Part shown: positions 47,479 to 58,857 of the stretch, piece after piece
Numbering within the stretch: the stretch's first letter is position 1
Layout: every line of letters begins with the position of its first letter
Origin: Nissolia schottii
Lineage: Eukaryota; Streptophyta; Magnoliopsida; Fabales; Fabaceae
NCBI GenBank assembly: GCA_003254905.1
Contig: QANU01029220.1
Span: forward strand, 691,118-755,117
Direction: 5' to 3'
DNA: 64,000 bases
The notes under the pieces: model-generated
What the model saw: only the letters and a program-made list of their open reading frames with translations
What the model was told of the DNA's origin: nothing
The model's database searches: none
Made by a program: the position numbers and the translations under genes

Positions 47479-50400
47479 ACTTCTCTTTGATAGATAGTAC
47501 TAACAACGGTGACCTTCCCCTAAAGCGTCGCAAGAGCTCCAACGTCGAAGCAGAACCAGTTTTCTTACACGGCGATTGGATCTCTGGATCTTCGAATCCA
47601 AATCCCTCCCGAATCTCGATCTCTCCACCGAAGCCGTCAGAAAATGCTTCACCGTGGGGAACCGGTGCTCCCCTCCCTTCGTGAAGGGCCTCACGACCCA
47701 CTCCGGGAAGCACAAGATGATCATTAGCGACCTTTACGTCTCTGTTTGCCTCGCCGAAGCCACCATCGCTCGAACCAGGGTCATTCCTAACTGCGAAAAC
47801 CCTATGTGGGACGAGCATTTCGTCGTCCCCGTCGCTCACCCTGTTCACAAGGTTGAGTTTCTGGTAAAAGACAATGATATCCTTGGCGCTGAACTCATCG
47901 GCATGGTGGTGATTTCAGTTAGCAAGATTTTGTCAGGGAATGAAATCAACAATTGGTTCCCAATTATTGGCCAATATGGAAGCTGCTTGAACCCTACCCT
48001 GAGCTGTGCGCGCGCGCGCACACACACACATATATATATTCAGTTTAGGCCGGTTGGGGTTAGGGTTAACCCTTCTTCGGAAGATTCCGGTAATCCTGTG
48101 GCGGAGGCAGATCATTTTGGGGTTCCTAATACCTATTTCCCTCTCCGGAGAGGAGGGAATGTGACCCTCTATCAGGATGTGCATGTACCGGATCATAAGC
48201 TGCCTGAGATTCCACTTGAAGGGGGTAAGGTGTTTCAGCATGGTAAGTCTTGGGAGGAGATGTGTCATGCCATTTTGGAAGCTCACCACCTGCTATATAT
48301 CATAGGGTGGTCTGTTTACCACCCGGTGAAGCTCATTAGGGAGCCGTCCAAGTCATAGGAAGGGGTTCGTGTGGTTATGATGATTTGGGATGCAAAACTC
48401 CCCATGACAAGTTCCTTCTTAAAACAGTATAATTCTTATTACCCTGATGCGGAAGTTAAACATGATTTCTGCGCAGAGGTTTATATTGATTTTCTCATCA
48501 AGTTATGAGACACTATTTTATTTTATTTCTTTATCTCTTGAACCAGTGATCTAAAATCTTACGAGGTATTAAATTGCTTTCATTCCATGAAAGTAATGAC
48601 ATGGAAAAGAGTCTGGTTCAGGCAAAACTTAGGAGGTTGTATGAAGTAAAAGGAAGTTGTCACATTTCTTCGTGGACTCTTCTGGCCTACTGGAGCACCC
48701 TTCAGTAATGAGAAGTTAGGCTTTTGAATGTTCATAAAATGTTAGTTGTAATGGGTATAATCATTGTGGATTATTGTAGACGTGTGTGCGCGTGTGTGAC
48801 AGTGTTGTATATCTGCTTCACTGAGATTGATAATTGGTGTTCATTTTAGTAACTCTGCTTGATTGGGGGGATGGTGTCATGCAGACTCACGATGAAGAAA
48901 CTAAGAAGTACTTTAAACACTCCACCGTGCCTTGTGTGCTTGTTGCGTGTTATCCAAGCAATAGGCTCAGTATTTTCAAGCAACAGGCATGGAATTCCTG
49001 TGCCTGAATATAAAATTATGTAGGACTGCATAAACTATTTTATTTCACTGCAATCCCACCCAAACATCATTATTTCTTTACTGGAAGGCTAGTGTGCATT
49101 TTTATTTTTTCAGTGAAAACAATTCCAATTGATTTTATCCTTGTTCCAGGTTGTCAGAACCCTTTTGGCGCACCATCAGAAGTGTGTGCTTGTAGACACT
49201 CAAGCATGTGGGAATAATCGGAAAATAACTGCTTTTATTGGTGGCTTGGATCTCTGTGATGGCAGATATGATACTCCTGAACATCGGCTTTTCGATGATC
49301 TAGATACTGTCTTTCCAAATGATGTTCACAATCCTACATTTTTGGTAAATAATTGTTGTGAAATTACCATACTGTTTACATGTTAATAATCTCAATGTGA
49401 TTATATCATTTTTACTTGTTGGATATAAAGTAAGCTAGGAATACTGCTAGGAGATAAAGAACTAGCAAGAACGAAAAAGTTTGAAAACTAGGAACTGGAG
49501 CTGAACTGATAAAGAGGAATAATATAGGAAAATCCTCAAATATTTGGTAGTAAATTAATATTGATTTAACCAGTTGAATTTTCTCAATTTTATTTTTTAT
49601 GTAATTAACTGATTCCTTTTGTTCCTCTTCCATACTTTAGGACCTTCTATGCTGTAATAACGTTCGGCTTGATTTGGTAAGGGAATTAAATGTGAGGGTT
49701 AGCATCAAGAAAAGAAGAAAGTAATAGAGAGTGTTGCATGGCAATTTGCTGAAGTAATCTGTTGAAATCTGTTCTTTGTATACAGCCAAATTAGCATGGA
49801 CCAAGGGAGCCATGGCATGACATGCACTGCAAGGTCGAGGGTCCAGCAGCATATGACATATTGACCAATTGTGAACAAAGATGGAAAAAATCCAGAAACA
49901 GGTGCGACTTTTGGCTAAAAAAGGTGACAAACTGGCATGATGATGCTTTACTATGCCTAGAACGTATTTCGTGGATTCTTACTCCATCTTCTGGTCCTAA
50001 TAGTGACAAAGCTGTTCGTGTAACTGAGGAAGGTGATCCTGAGAGTTGGCACGTGCAGGTATGGAAAGAATCAGAATAAAAATTATGAACAAACATATGT
50101 CATCCTTCTTGGTAAAATCGAATAAAAATTATGAACAAGCATTAAATACAAGTATTTTAGTCCATAGATTCAGGATTCAAAAAGGGTTTTCCAAAGAATG
50201 TTGATGAAGCAAAGTCTCAGGTGAGAACAAGGTTATGAACTTATACATGCATGATTCCTGTTTGACCCGGACTAATATTTGAGTTTACTAAACCAAATTT
50301 TCACCACCTTCGCTTTCCTGCTTGCATGTGATACTGAAACAAATTTGTCTTAAGACTCTCAGCCTTTTACTTATAATCTTGATTTCTTTGTAGAACCTTG

Positions 50401-52063
50401 TCTGGGAAAAAATTTGTAAGTAGAAAAAAGCATCCATGCTGCTTATGTAAAAGCAATTAGATCAGCTCAACACTTCATCTACATTGAGAATCAGTATTTT
50501 CTTGGATCCTCATATCATTGGCAATCGCACAAAAGTGCAGGTATAAAAAATGCAGTTTCCAATATCAGCATCTTTATAACATATCAAGTGGGGCTCAGGG
50601 ATGTTTTTCTGTCTATGTTTGTTTCTCTCATCTCATACAGTTCCATGGAAATTATTCTTGTCAAAATATTTCAGATGTACCTATTTAGATATTTAGGGCT
50701 GGAGGTTATCATTTAGAGTTCATTGGTTTTACTAGCATATATGCATGCACAATATTTTTTTTAATGATTTACTATCTTCAACAGGTGTAAATCACTTATT
50801 TCACATGCAAGCAAGATCAGTGCAAATGAGCGTTTTTGTGTGTATATACTTGTACCAATGTGGCCAGAGGGGATGCCCTCTAGTGCTTCTGTTCAAGAAA
50901 TTCTGTTTTGCCAGGTTAGACCAATTTCTAGTCTTTATTCCCTTGGTTATAATGGGTGTCTAGGTTAGATAGTTATGAAACTTTAGTATTTTTCTTAAGA
51001 ATCCGTCAATGGATCTTCTTTAATTTGGAGGTGGTTGTAGAAGTTCTTCATTAAAAATAGTAGAAGATGCATGCAAGTTTTTCATCTGTTCTTTGGTGAC
51101 TATGAAATCCCTCTTGAAAGAATAAGTATGCTGTTCATTTTCTTTCATCTTCAAATGGCTCACAAATATTAATTGGGAGGATGGATATTGGGATGTGATC
51201 TTCGAACAACTGTTGATACATGTCCATGAGGGATGAAGAACTATGGATGCGATTTTAGGTACTTATTATTATCTGAAACTTGAATGACTCTAGGGACAGA
51301 CAATGTCTATGATGTACAGGCTTGTTGTCGATGCCCTTAAAAAAGCATGTCTTTCCAATCGGTATCATCCACAAGGTTATCTCAATTTTTACTGCCTTGG
51401 AAAGCGTGAACATCAATCTTCAGGAAGTACATCACTGATTCCAGCATCTGAAAATCGTGGTTTGGTATACTAAGCTACCCTCTGCATTATTAGCAAAATG
51501 TTTGCATTGCATGCAGTTCATACACTGAATTTCTTGGTGGGTTTTACAAAGTTCTTTGCAATGTTGTCATTCAGACTGTCATTATGCCTTATGGTGTTGG
51601 CTGATCTGGATTATGTTTATATCTGCCATATATGTACAATACTAGGACTAGAACCAAGTTTTAGACAAAAAAAACAAATAGATTAAAGTGAAAAGAGGAA
51701 AGTAAAGGAGTAATGGCTCAGCATTTGTTTAATGGCATGAGATTTGAGAAGCAATCAATTTAGTTTGTGTAATTTTCTATTTGAAGGCTTATTTAGATTG
51801 TGATTCATTAAATATCAAGGCTTGTTTATCATTCTTATTATTGTTTTCTCCCTTTCTTCGATCAGGCATCAGCCAACAAGTTCAGGCGTTTTATGATTTA
51901 TGTTCATGCCAAAGGAATGATAGTAGATGACGAATAAGTTATCATGGGATCTGCAAATATCATCCAGAGATGCATGGATGGTTCAAGGGACACTGAAATA
52001 GCCATGGGCGCTTATCAGCCAAAGTATACACGGAAAGAAAAGAATTCTCACCCACGTGGCAAG
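47479..52063 (+). pseudogene. Phospholipase D (delta-type) pseudogene
   Basis: Segments of a C2-domain phospholipase D lie in order: C2 region (LHGD, then LDLWIFESKSLPNLD) and linker to 48358; 48885-48986 (THDEETKKYFKHSTVP); 49150-49344 with the first HKD motif HQKCVLVD; 49786-50058 ([17 protein letters not shown]); 50161-50220; 50394-50540 ([16 protein letters not shown]); 50785-50914 (FCVYILVPMWPEGMP); 51294-51464; 51866-52063 with the second HKD motif HAKGMIVD. Lesions are a frameshift near 47570, a microsatellite replacing part of the C2 end (48008-48039), TAG at 48356-48358 with a deletion, a frameshift near 48395, TAG at 49792-49794, a frameshift and stop near 50421, TAA at 51935-51937, a GC instead of GT donor at 48987, and complete loss of the 3' exon(s). 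Both catalytic motifs survive, but no full protein can be made. The delta-like class is my reading of the wording and exon order. Confidence 0.88.
48008..48039 (+). repeat. Compound (GC)n(CA)n(TA)n microsatellite
   Basis: Three dinucleotide runs follow directly on one another inside the PLD pseudogene, where the end of the C2 domain would be encoded. They give the artefactual ARARTHTHIYI. Confidence 0.9.
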
Positions 52064-52818
52064 GTTAGAAGCTCTTGCCGGCTTGGTCGGCTAGAATCTC
52101 ATTGTTGGCTCATTATTTGTGCTACATATGATATGACTATGGCAGCCCCAAAATGAGTCATGGACCGAAACATTAAGGCATCCCAACACTAGATAGTTTA
52201 TATTTTGAATCTAAAATCTGTTAATAGTCCATTTGAAGCAAAAAATCAGATTCTGTGGCTATCAGCATAGGAATTAGGACCAGGTTATATTCTTTTGATT
52301 TTCTTAGTAGTTTGCAATTCCAACAAAGCCAATTCTCGTCCGGATGCACTAACCACATGATTATCCAAAACAACTCTACATTGTAGATAGATAGCTCCCA
52401 AGATCTAGAATTGCAACTAAAAAAAATGGTTATGATAGTAAAGCTAGCTTGTATTCTTGAAATGATCTGTAACAATATGTAATGGTCCTGAAAATATCTA
52501 TATGATTGCCTTCTGTATGTAAATGTGTTTATTTGATAGAATTGGGTAACTGACTTAAGAATTATGATTAACAAATGCTAGTTTCCTTTAGAAAATGAAT
52601 ACAAATAGGTGAAGCAATGGGCGTTTGGAACTGAAAAAACCAAATTGCGGAACGAAACAAAAAACCCTTAATGACGTCATTATATTTTGAGCATTGACAT
52701 AGTTGTATGATCGGTCCAGCATAAAGAAAGGTGGAATGCGTGTCTCTTAGCAACATAATCAGTCAGTCGTTAAATATTGTTTAGTCTTGTAATATTTGAG
52801 CTCAATAAAATCACAAAT
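52064..52818. other. Spacer PLD pseudogene / tRNA-Arg
   Basis: No coding sequence is supported and no PLD C-terminal exon can be found here. A perfect TGACGTCA (bZIP-type) palindrome lies at 52672-52679, with no nearby Pol II start to link it to. Confidence 0.5.
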
Positions 52819-52892
52819 GACCGCATAGCGCAGTGGATTAGCGCGTCTGACTTCGGATCAGAAGGTCGTGGGTTCGACTCCCACTGTGGTCG
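52819..52892 (+). tRNA. trnR-UCG: tRNA-Arg (anticodon TCG)
   Basis: All four arms fold. The acceptor GACCGCA pairs with TGTGGTC, with one G-T pair. The D arm has GCGC/GCGC around AGTGGATTA. The anticodon stem TCTGA/TCAGA encloses the loop CTTCGGA with anticodon TCG. The T arm GTGGG/CCCAC encloses TTCGACT. A and B boxes are intact, there is no intron, and the discriminator is G. It reads CGA codons. Two T runs downstream serve as Pol III terminators. Confidence 0.97.
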
Positions 52893-52916
52893 CTTCTCGT
52901 TTGTCGTATACTATAC

Positions 52917-52932
52917 TTTTTTCATTTTTTTA
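52917..52932 (+). terminator. Pol III terminator of tRNA-Arg
   Basis: Runs of six and eight T, separated by CA, begin 25 bases after the tRNA end. No earlier run of four T lies between. Confidence 0.75.
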
Positions 52933-53096
52933 ATATAGGACCGGATTTGGACCAATCCGCCCATGAACACCCTAGTGGTAGGGTTTTAGAGCGTTCGTGC
53001 TTGTTCTTCGTGTATCTCAATTCTCATTTCTCAAGCTGAACTGAGCTCGTGAATCTAATCCACAGGAGAGAGAGTGTGTTTGTTCGTGGTGGTGAG

Positions 53097-56000
53097 ATGG
53101 CTTCAACGGCGCAGGGAGGTGACAGCTCCGCGAAGCGACGGGAGCCAGCTGCAAGCGGCGGAGCCAAGAGAGAGGAAGACCAGCTGATAGTGATGCCACT
53201 CGGAGCCGGCAACGAGGTCGGCCGTTCTTGCGTGTACATGACGTACAAGGGGAAGACAATCTTGTTCGACTGCGGGATCCACCCGGCCTACTCCGGCATG
53301 GCGGCGCTGCCTTACTTCGACGAGATCGACCCTTCCACGGTGGACGTGCTCCTCATCACTCACTTCCACCTCGACCACGCCGCCTCCTTGCCTTACTTCC
53401 TCGAGAAGACAACGTTCCGGGGGAGGGTGTTCATGACCTACGCCACCAAGGCCATCTACAAGCTCCTCCTCTCCGATTACGTCAAGGTCAGCAAGGTCTC
53501 CGTCGAGGACATGCTCTTCAACGAGCACGACATCAACCGCTCCATGGATAAAATCGAGGTACGTACGTCTCTTCCTTCATTCTTCTTTAATTCCTTCTAG
53601 GGTGAGGGTGATAGTGATAGAACACAGAATTGATCGATGAATGACACTGGATTAGGGCTTCTAGATTGGTTAGGTTTTTTTTGGTGAGTAAAGCTTCAAA
53701 TTGGCAATGTCGATCAAATTTGTTGCCAAGTTGTTGGAAAATAGCAAATTTGTCCTAAGGTTGTCATCTTGATGAATCCTTGATGCCAAGGACTAATTTG
53801 ATTTACGGATGTCAACCTTGTATCGAACATAACTTATGCCACCAACATTAGTGACGAATTGGAAGGTTTACTCTCTTTTTTGGTTGAAGGAAGCTTGCTA
53901 GAATGAATGCTCTGGAAAATTTTCAGACTGCGGTTTTCCTTGTGTATTATGTATGGTACTTGTTGCAGCACCTTGGTTGATTATTTTTTTTTTTGCAGGG
54001 GCTTAGGGATTTTTTCTTTTTTTCTTTTTCTCTTGAGGTGCTGGTTAGTTTCTTATATTGCTTGTTTGGATGCCATTTCCTGGATAAAATGAAAATAAGA
54101 TACAGTGAACTTGAGTTTGGAACCTTTTTTAAAGCAATGCTTTCATGGTTTAGGCTTTTGACCTCTTCTAGTTCTACAACTGCTTCTTCCATAGTCACTC
54201 ACTTGCAATTTGGCTTGTATAATCAACTTAAAGACCAATAATAGAAGTATACTGAAGGAATATTGTGCGGTTTGCAGTATCATATGTTTAATGAATGTAT
54301 ATGCAGAACCCAATATATTCAATGATGTTGCCAACTGAGCAAGGGTGCGTACAAGCATTCTTTGTTTTGATCTGCACTATGAATTAGATAGTGGTCCAAT
54401 GCAACTAATGACAATATCATCTATTAAGCTGGTTATATTTCAACAATCAACAGACCCCCCTGTTTTTTCTCATTACACACAATGTGTGTCTATGTGGTGG
54501 CCATAATAAATTTCAATATGTCTGCCAAACTGCAGGTTATTGATTTTCATCAAACATTGGAAGTGAATGGTATTCGATTCTGGTGTTATACTGCAGGCCA
54601 CGTCCTTGGGGCTGCTATGTTTATGGTTGACATTGCTGGTGTGCGGGTGCTATACACTGGAGACTATTCACGTGAAGAAGACCGACATCTCAAAGCTGCT
54701 GAGACACCACAGTTCTCCCCTGATGTTTGCATTATAGAGTCCACCTATGGTGTGCAGCACCATCAGCCTCGGGTCACACGAGAGAAACGCTTCACTGATG
54801 TCATCCACTCAACCATTTCTCAAGGGGGTCGTGTCTTGATTCCAGTATTTGCCCTTGGTCGTGCGCAAGAACTCCTCCTTATCATTGATGAATATTGGGC
54901 AAATCACCCAGAACTCCAAAATATACCCATCTACTACGCTTCTCCTCTTGCAAAAAAATGTTTGACTGTGTATGAGACGTACACCCTTTCCATGAATGAC
55001 AGGATCCAGAATGCAAAGTCGAATCCCTTTTCTTTCAAGTACATATCAGCTTTAAGTAGCATTGAAGTCTTCAAAGATGTAGGACCATCTGTGGTGATGG
55101 CAAGCCCTGGTGGGCTTCAGAGTGGGTTGTCACGGCAATTGTTTGATATGTGGTGCTCGGATAAAAAAAATGCTTGCATTTTACCAGGGTATGTGGTCGA
55201 AGGGACATTGGCAAAAACCATCATCAATGAACCCAAAGAGGTCACTCTCATGAACGGGCTTGCTGCACCTCTCAACATGCAGGTGCACTACATTTCCTTC
55301 TCAGCTCATGCTGACTCTGCTCAAACAAGTGCATTCTTAGAAGAGCTCAATCCCCCTAATATAATTCTTGTTCATGGGGAAGCTAATGAGATGGGAAGGC
55401 TCAAACAGAAGCTCATGACTCAATTTGCTGATCGTAACACTAAGATCCTCACTCCAAAAAACTGTCAATCTGTTGAAATGTATTTCAATTCGCAGAAGAT
55501 GGCAAAAACTATTGGCAAGCTGGCAGAAAAAAAACCAGAAGCTGGTGAAACTGTCAGTGGTTTGCTAGTGAAAAAAGGTTTTACCTATCAGATAATGGCA
55601 CCTGATGATCTCCATGTCTTTTCACAGCTATCTACTGCAAATGTTACTCAGAGAATCACTATCCCTTATTCAGGTGCCTTTAGTATCATAGTCCATAGAC
55701 TTAAACAGATATATGAGACTGTGGAGTCATCCGTGGATGAAGAATCTGGAGTTCCAACAGTGCTAGTCCATGAGCGTGTGACAGTGAAGCATGAGTCTGA
55801 GAAGCATATCTCCCTGCATTGGACATCTGACCCCATTAGCGACATGGTATCAGATTCTGTTGTAGCCCTAGTTTTAAACATCAGCCGTGACATACCAAAA
55901 ATAATGGATGAATCAGATGCCATAAAAATCGAGGAAGAGAATCAGAAGAAGGCAGAGAAGGTTATGCATGCACTTCTAGTTTCACTCTTTGGAGATGTGA

Positions 56001-56170
56001 AGGTTGGAGAGAATGGGAAGTTGGTAATTAACGTTGATGGGAATGTGGCAGAGCTCAATAAAGAAAGTGGGGAAGTTGAGAGTGAAAATGAAGGCCTTAA
56101 GGAGAGAGTAAAGACAGCGTTTAGGCGAATTCAGAGCTCTGTGAAGCCAATTCCTCTTTCTGCTTCTTAG
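53097..56170 (+). CDS. CPSF73-I: CPSF73-I, pre-mRNA 3'-end processing endonuclease
   Basis: This is the zinc-dependent nuclease that cuts pre-mRNA before polyadenylation, in the nuclear CPSF complex. Two exons, 53097-53558 and 54536-56170, join between E154 and V155 to give 698 residues, close to the Arabidopsis protein. The metallo-beta-lactamase signature HFHLDH is at 89-94 (H89, H91, D93, H94), followed by [11 protein letters not shown], the YTGDYS aspartate and the ESTYG motif. The beta-CASP region has [37 protein letters not shown] and LVHGE. The remaining C-terminal region (about 500-698) is the CPSF100-interacting part. The start is the ATG at 53097; upstream codons in frame lack an ATG. 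The intron is 977 nt. The closeness of tRNA-Arg (204 bases upstream of the ATG) means their promoters nearly overlap. Confidence 0.97.
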
Positions 56171-58857
56171 TTCATTCCTCTTCTTGTTTGTCCGGGGAAG
56201 GTGAAATGCTTGTGCTTTTGATACCGTCCCCCTTAACATGAACTTCGACAATCTTTGTTAAACCATTTTTGCATATTTTAAGCTCATTGAGTCTCTTGTG
56301 CTTACGTTATTTGTCTGCCATTTGCTATCTTGTGTGTATCCGCCATAACGTGTCTTCACCATGTTTAATTGTTTGGTACTCTCCTTGTGGGAAGCCGAAT
56401 TTCCCTCGTTAATTAAACGTTTTCCCTTCGTTCATTTTGGACATCGTCTGATTTTGGTAAATCTGGATCTTTAGCTAGCAACTTTGGTCGATCGATTCAG
56501 ATTCTTTATTGAATGTTGGTTGTCTTATGTTAATTTAGTAGAGTGATTTGGCTTGGTAACAGCACAGGTTGAGATGCGTTTTTCCTTAACCAATTAGGTT
56601 TGCGCTCTAAATTAGCATCTCATTAGTCCTTACTCAACTGGCTCCCGAATCCAACACCTGCCTATTACACGTAAATTTATGTGTAACTGCTTAATTAATA
56701 ACAAATTCAAAAGTAACCAATGACATCCCTTCGATTCACAATATATGTTCTTAGGAAAATTTGTACATTTTTTAACTAAGGTATTTAGTAATGACATAAT
56801 TACTTATTTGACGTTATTTTATTATTCCATCCATTTTATATTATCTTTTAATTTTTTTAAAAATTTAAAGTATTCTTAAATTAATATATCTAGTCAATTA
56901 AAAAGTAAAACCCGAAACAATTGAACGATGCAACAAAACTTGATCAAAACATAGATTGTGCATACGAATAAAATCAACACAATTACAATTAACTTGGGAT
57001 TTTTGATAAGCCGAAGTGAGATAAATTGATATCGAGAGTCCACACTTTTTTTTTCACAAGCACACACTCAACTTATTGTGATAATTACCTTTTGCTGGAT
57101 AAAGAAAGAAAATAGAAGGAAAGAAAATGAGAAAAAGAGACAATTGATAGAGAAAAAGTAATTTTCACTCCTATTACTTGATTAAAACAAATGGAAAGTA
57201 AGAAAATGAAAAGGGTGAGGGATCCACCATTTTCACTCCTATAGTGGTCATTTTCTACTAATTACGCAATGTTTCTTGAGTTTTCTCACCTATTATAAAG
57301 AGAAAATATTTATGTCAAACCCACCACTTATATTTTTCATCTCCCCTATTTTTTTTATCTAATCCAGGCAAGAGATAATAGCATAATTATCCATAGTTCT
57401 TTCTTCCCAACTTCTTTCTCTCCTTTCCCAAGCAAAGGGTAACAACCTTAACTATTTCTTGAAAAATGCACGCGAGTATAGGAATCAAAAACTGTATATA
57501 CAATATTGTGGTCATTCTACAAAACTTACCAAATCGTGTTAATTTTGTACAATGGCCACAAGGTCCAGCAATTTACAAAATTTGAAAGCGTCAGTCTATG
57601 GCCAATGAGTGAGAGAGATACACAAGTGAGAGTTAAAAACATTTTGGGTTAATACAATTATAACACATTATTTTTAAAGGTTTGTTGTTTGAATTCATTT
57701 TATCTTAAACAGTGTCAACTTATTTATTATCTACCATTTAATAATATTTTAATGAAACAGTGTCAACTCAAAAAAAAAATAAATAACATTTTTCTTATTT
57801 GTAAGCATACATAATAAAAACTGGTCCACCAAATATTTTTAAGTCCTATCAAATAAGACTTATTTTTATTTTATGTGTCTAAAAATAATATATTATACTT
57901 ACATTAAAAAAATAATTCAATGAAGAGCCACTGAAACGTGACCCATTAAGAGAAAGAGCCACGCATGTAAAGTAAAAAAAAAAAATGTCAGGCAACATCA
58001 GGGGCGTTGCTTTGCCTTACAATAGTTAATTTTATATATATATAGATAGATAGATATTGCGCTTTCGGCAAATCACCAGTTTGCTAGGCGATTTTCAAAA
58101 AATTACCATATTTTTGTTATTTTTCTAAAATGACCACAATGCAGTATATTTAGTATGATTTTGCCAAATTAAAATCTTTTAGCCTTCTTAAATCAAAATT
58201 ATTCTTGGAGTCAGTAACTTGGCTAATTTATATTATAACAGCTAACAATCAAAATTTTATAGTTTTCTGAAAAATAAACTTTTTAACTTGATATTCGAAA
58301 TAAACTATATGGATAATAAGTTGAGCTCACAATTTCATCATCTTATAAAACTAGTTACATACATAAACCGTAACAAGTAAAGAAGTCTCTTTCAAGCCGA
58401 GTAGTAGTACCACGTATATCCCATTGTATAACAGAATATTGGTTCTTAAAATGGTCAAAATATTGACGGCCGACGACCATAATTGGTCTAGTCTACAATG
58501 ATGTCGTGCTCTCTCATAATCAATACATGTAAACGTATTCCAAGTTCCAACTACGGTATCAAGTCATAGCATAATAATATAAGAAAAACATGAAACTACC
58601 TAATCCATCAGATTGAAACAACTGTGGATATATGAAGAAGAATCTCGAACTAACCTATACTCTGGGGCTCGAGCTCCTCAAAAATGTTAGATGTAAAATC
58701 TTAAGCATCGGGAAGAAACTCCGCAGACAGGAATCAAAGATTTCACCTTGTGTCCTTCGGGCTACGGCCTCTGTATATCCTCACCAAGTCCTCAAAGTAG
58801 TTTATAATGTGTTCATAAATTCTCTCAGTAATTGAATTGCAGACAAATCCAACAGAC
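56171..58857. other. Convergent intergenic region CPSF73-I / ZRF1
   Basis: It holds the two 3' UTRs. Otherwise it is AT-rich with a short TATA/GATA simple repeat near 58033-58056. No coding sequence, RNA gene or clear transposon is recognisable. The phrase attattccatccattttata near 56820 resembles a Stowaway-like end without a partner. Confidence 0.5.

Noticed and set aside
48360-48520. A separate small gene after the PLD stop at 48358
   Set aside because: The GVRVVMMIWD segment is the continuation of the PLD pseudogene after a deletion and frameshift.
52672-52679. TGACGTCA palindrome as a bZIP promoter element
   Set aside because: It lies upstream of a tRNA whose promoter is internal and more than 400 bases from the CPSF73-I ATG; chance occurrence cannot be excluded.
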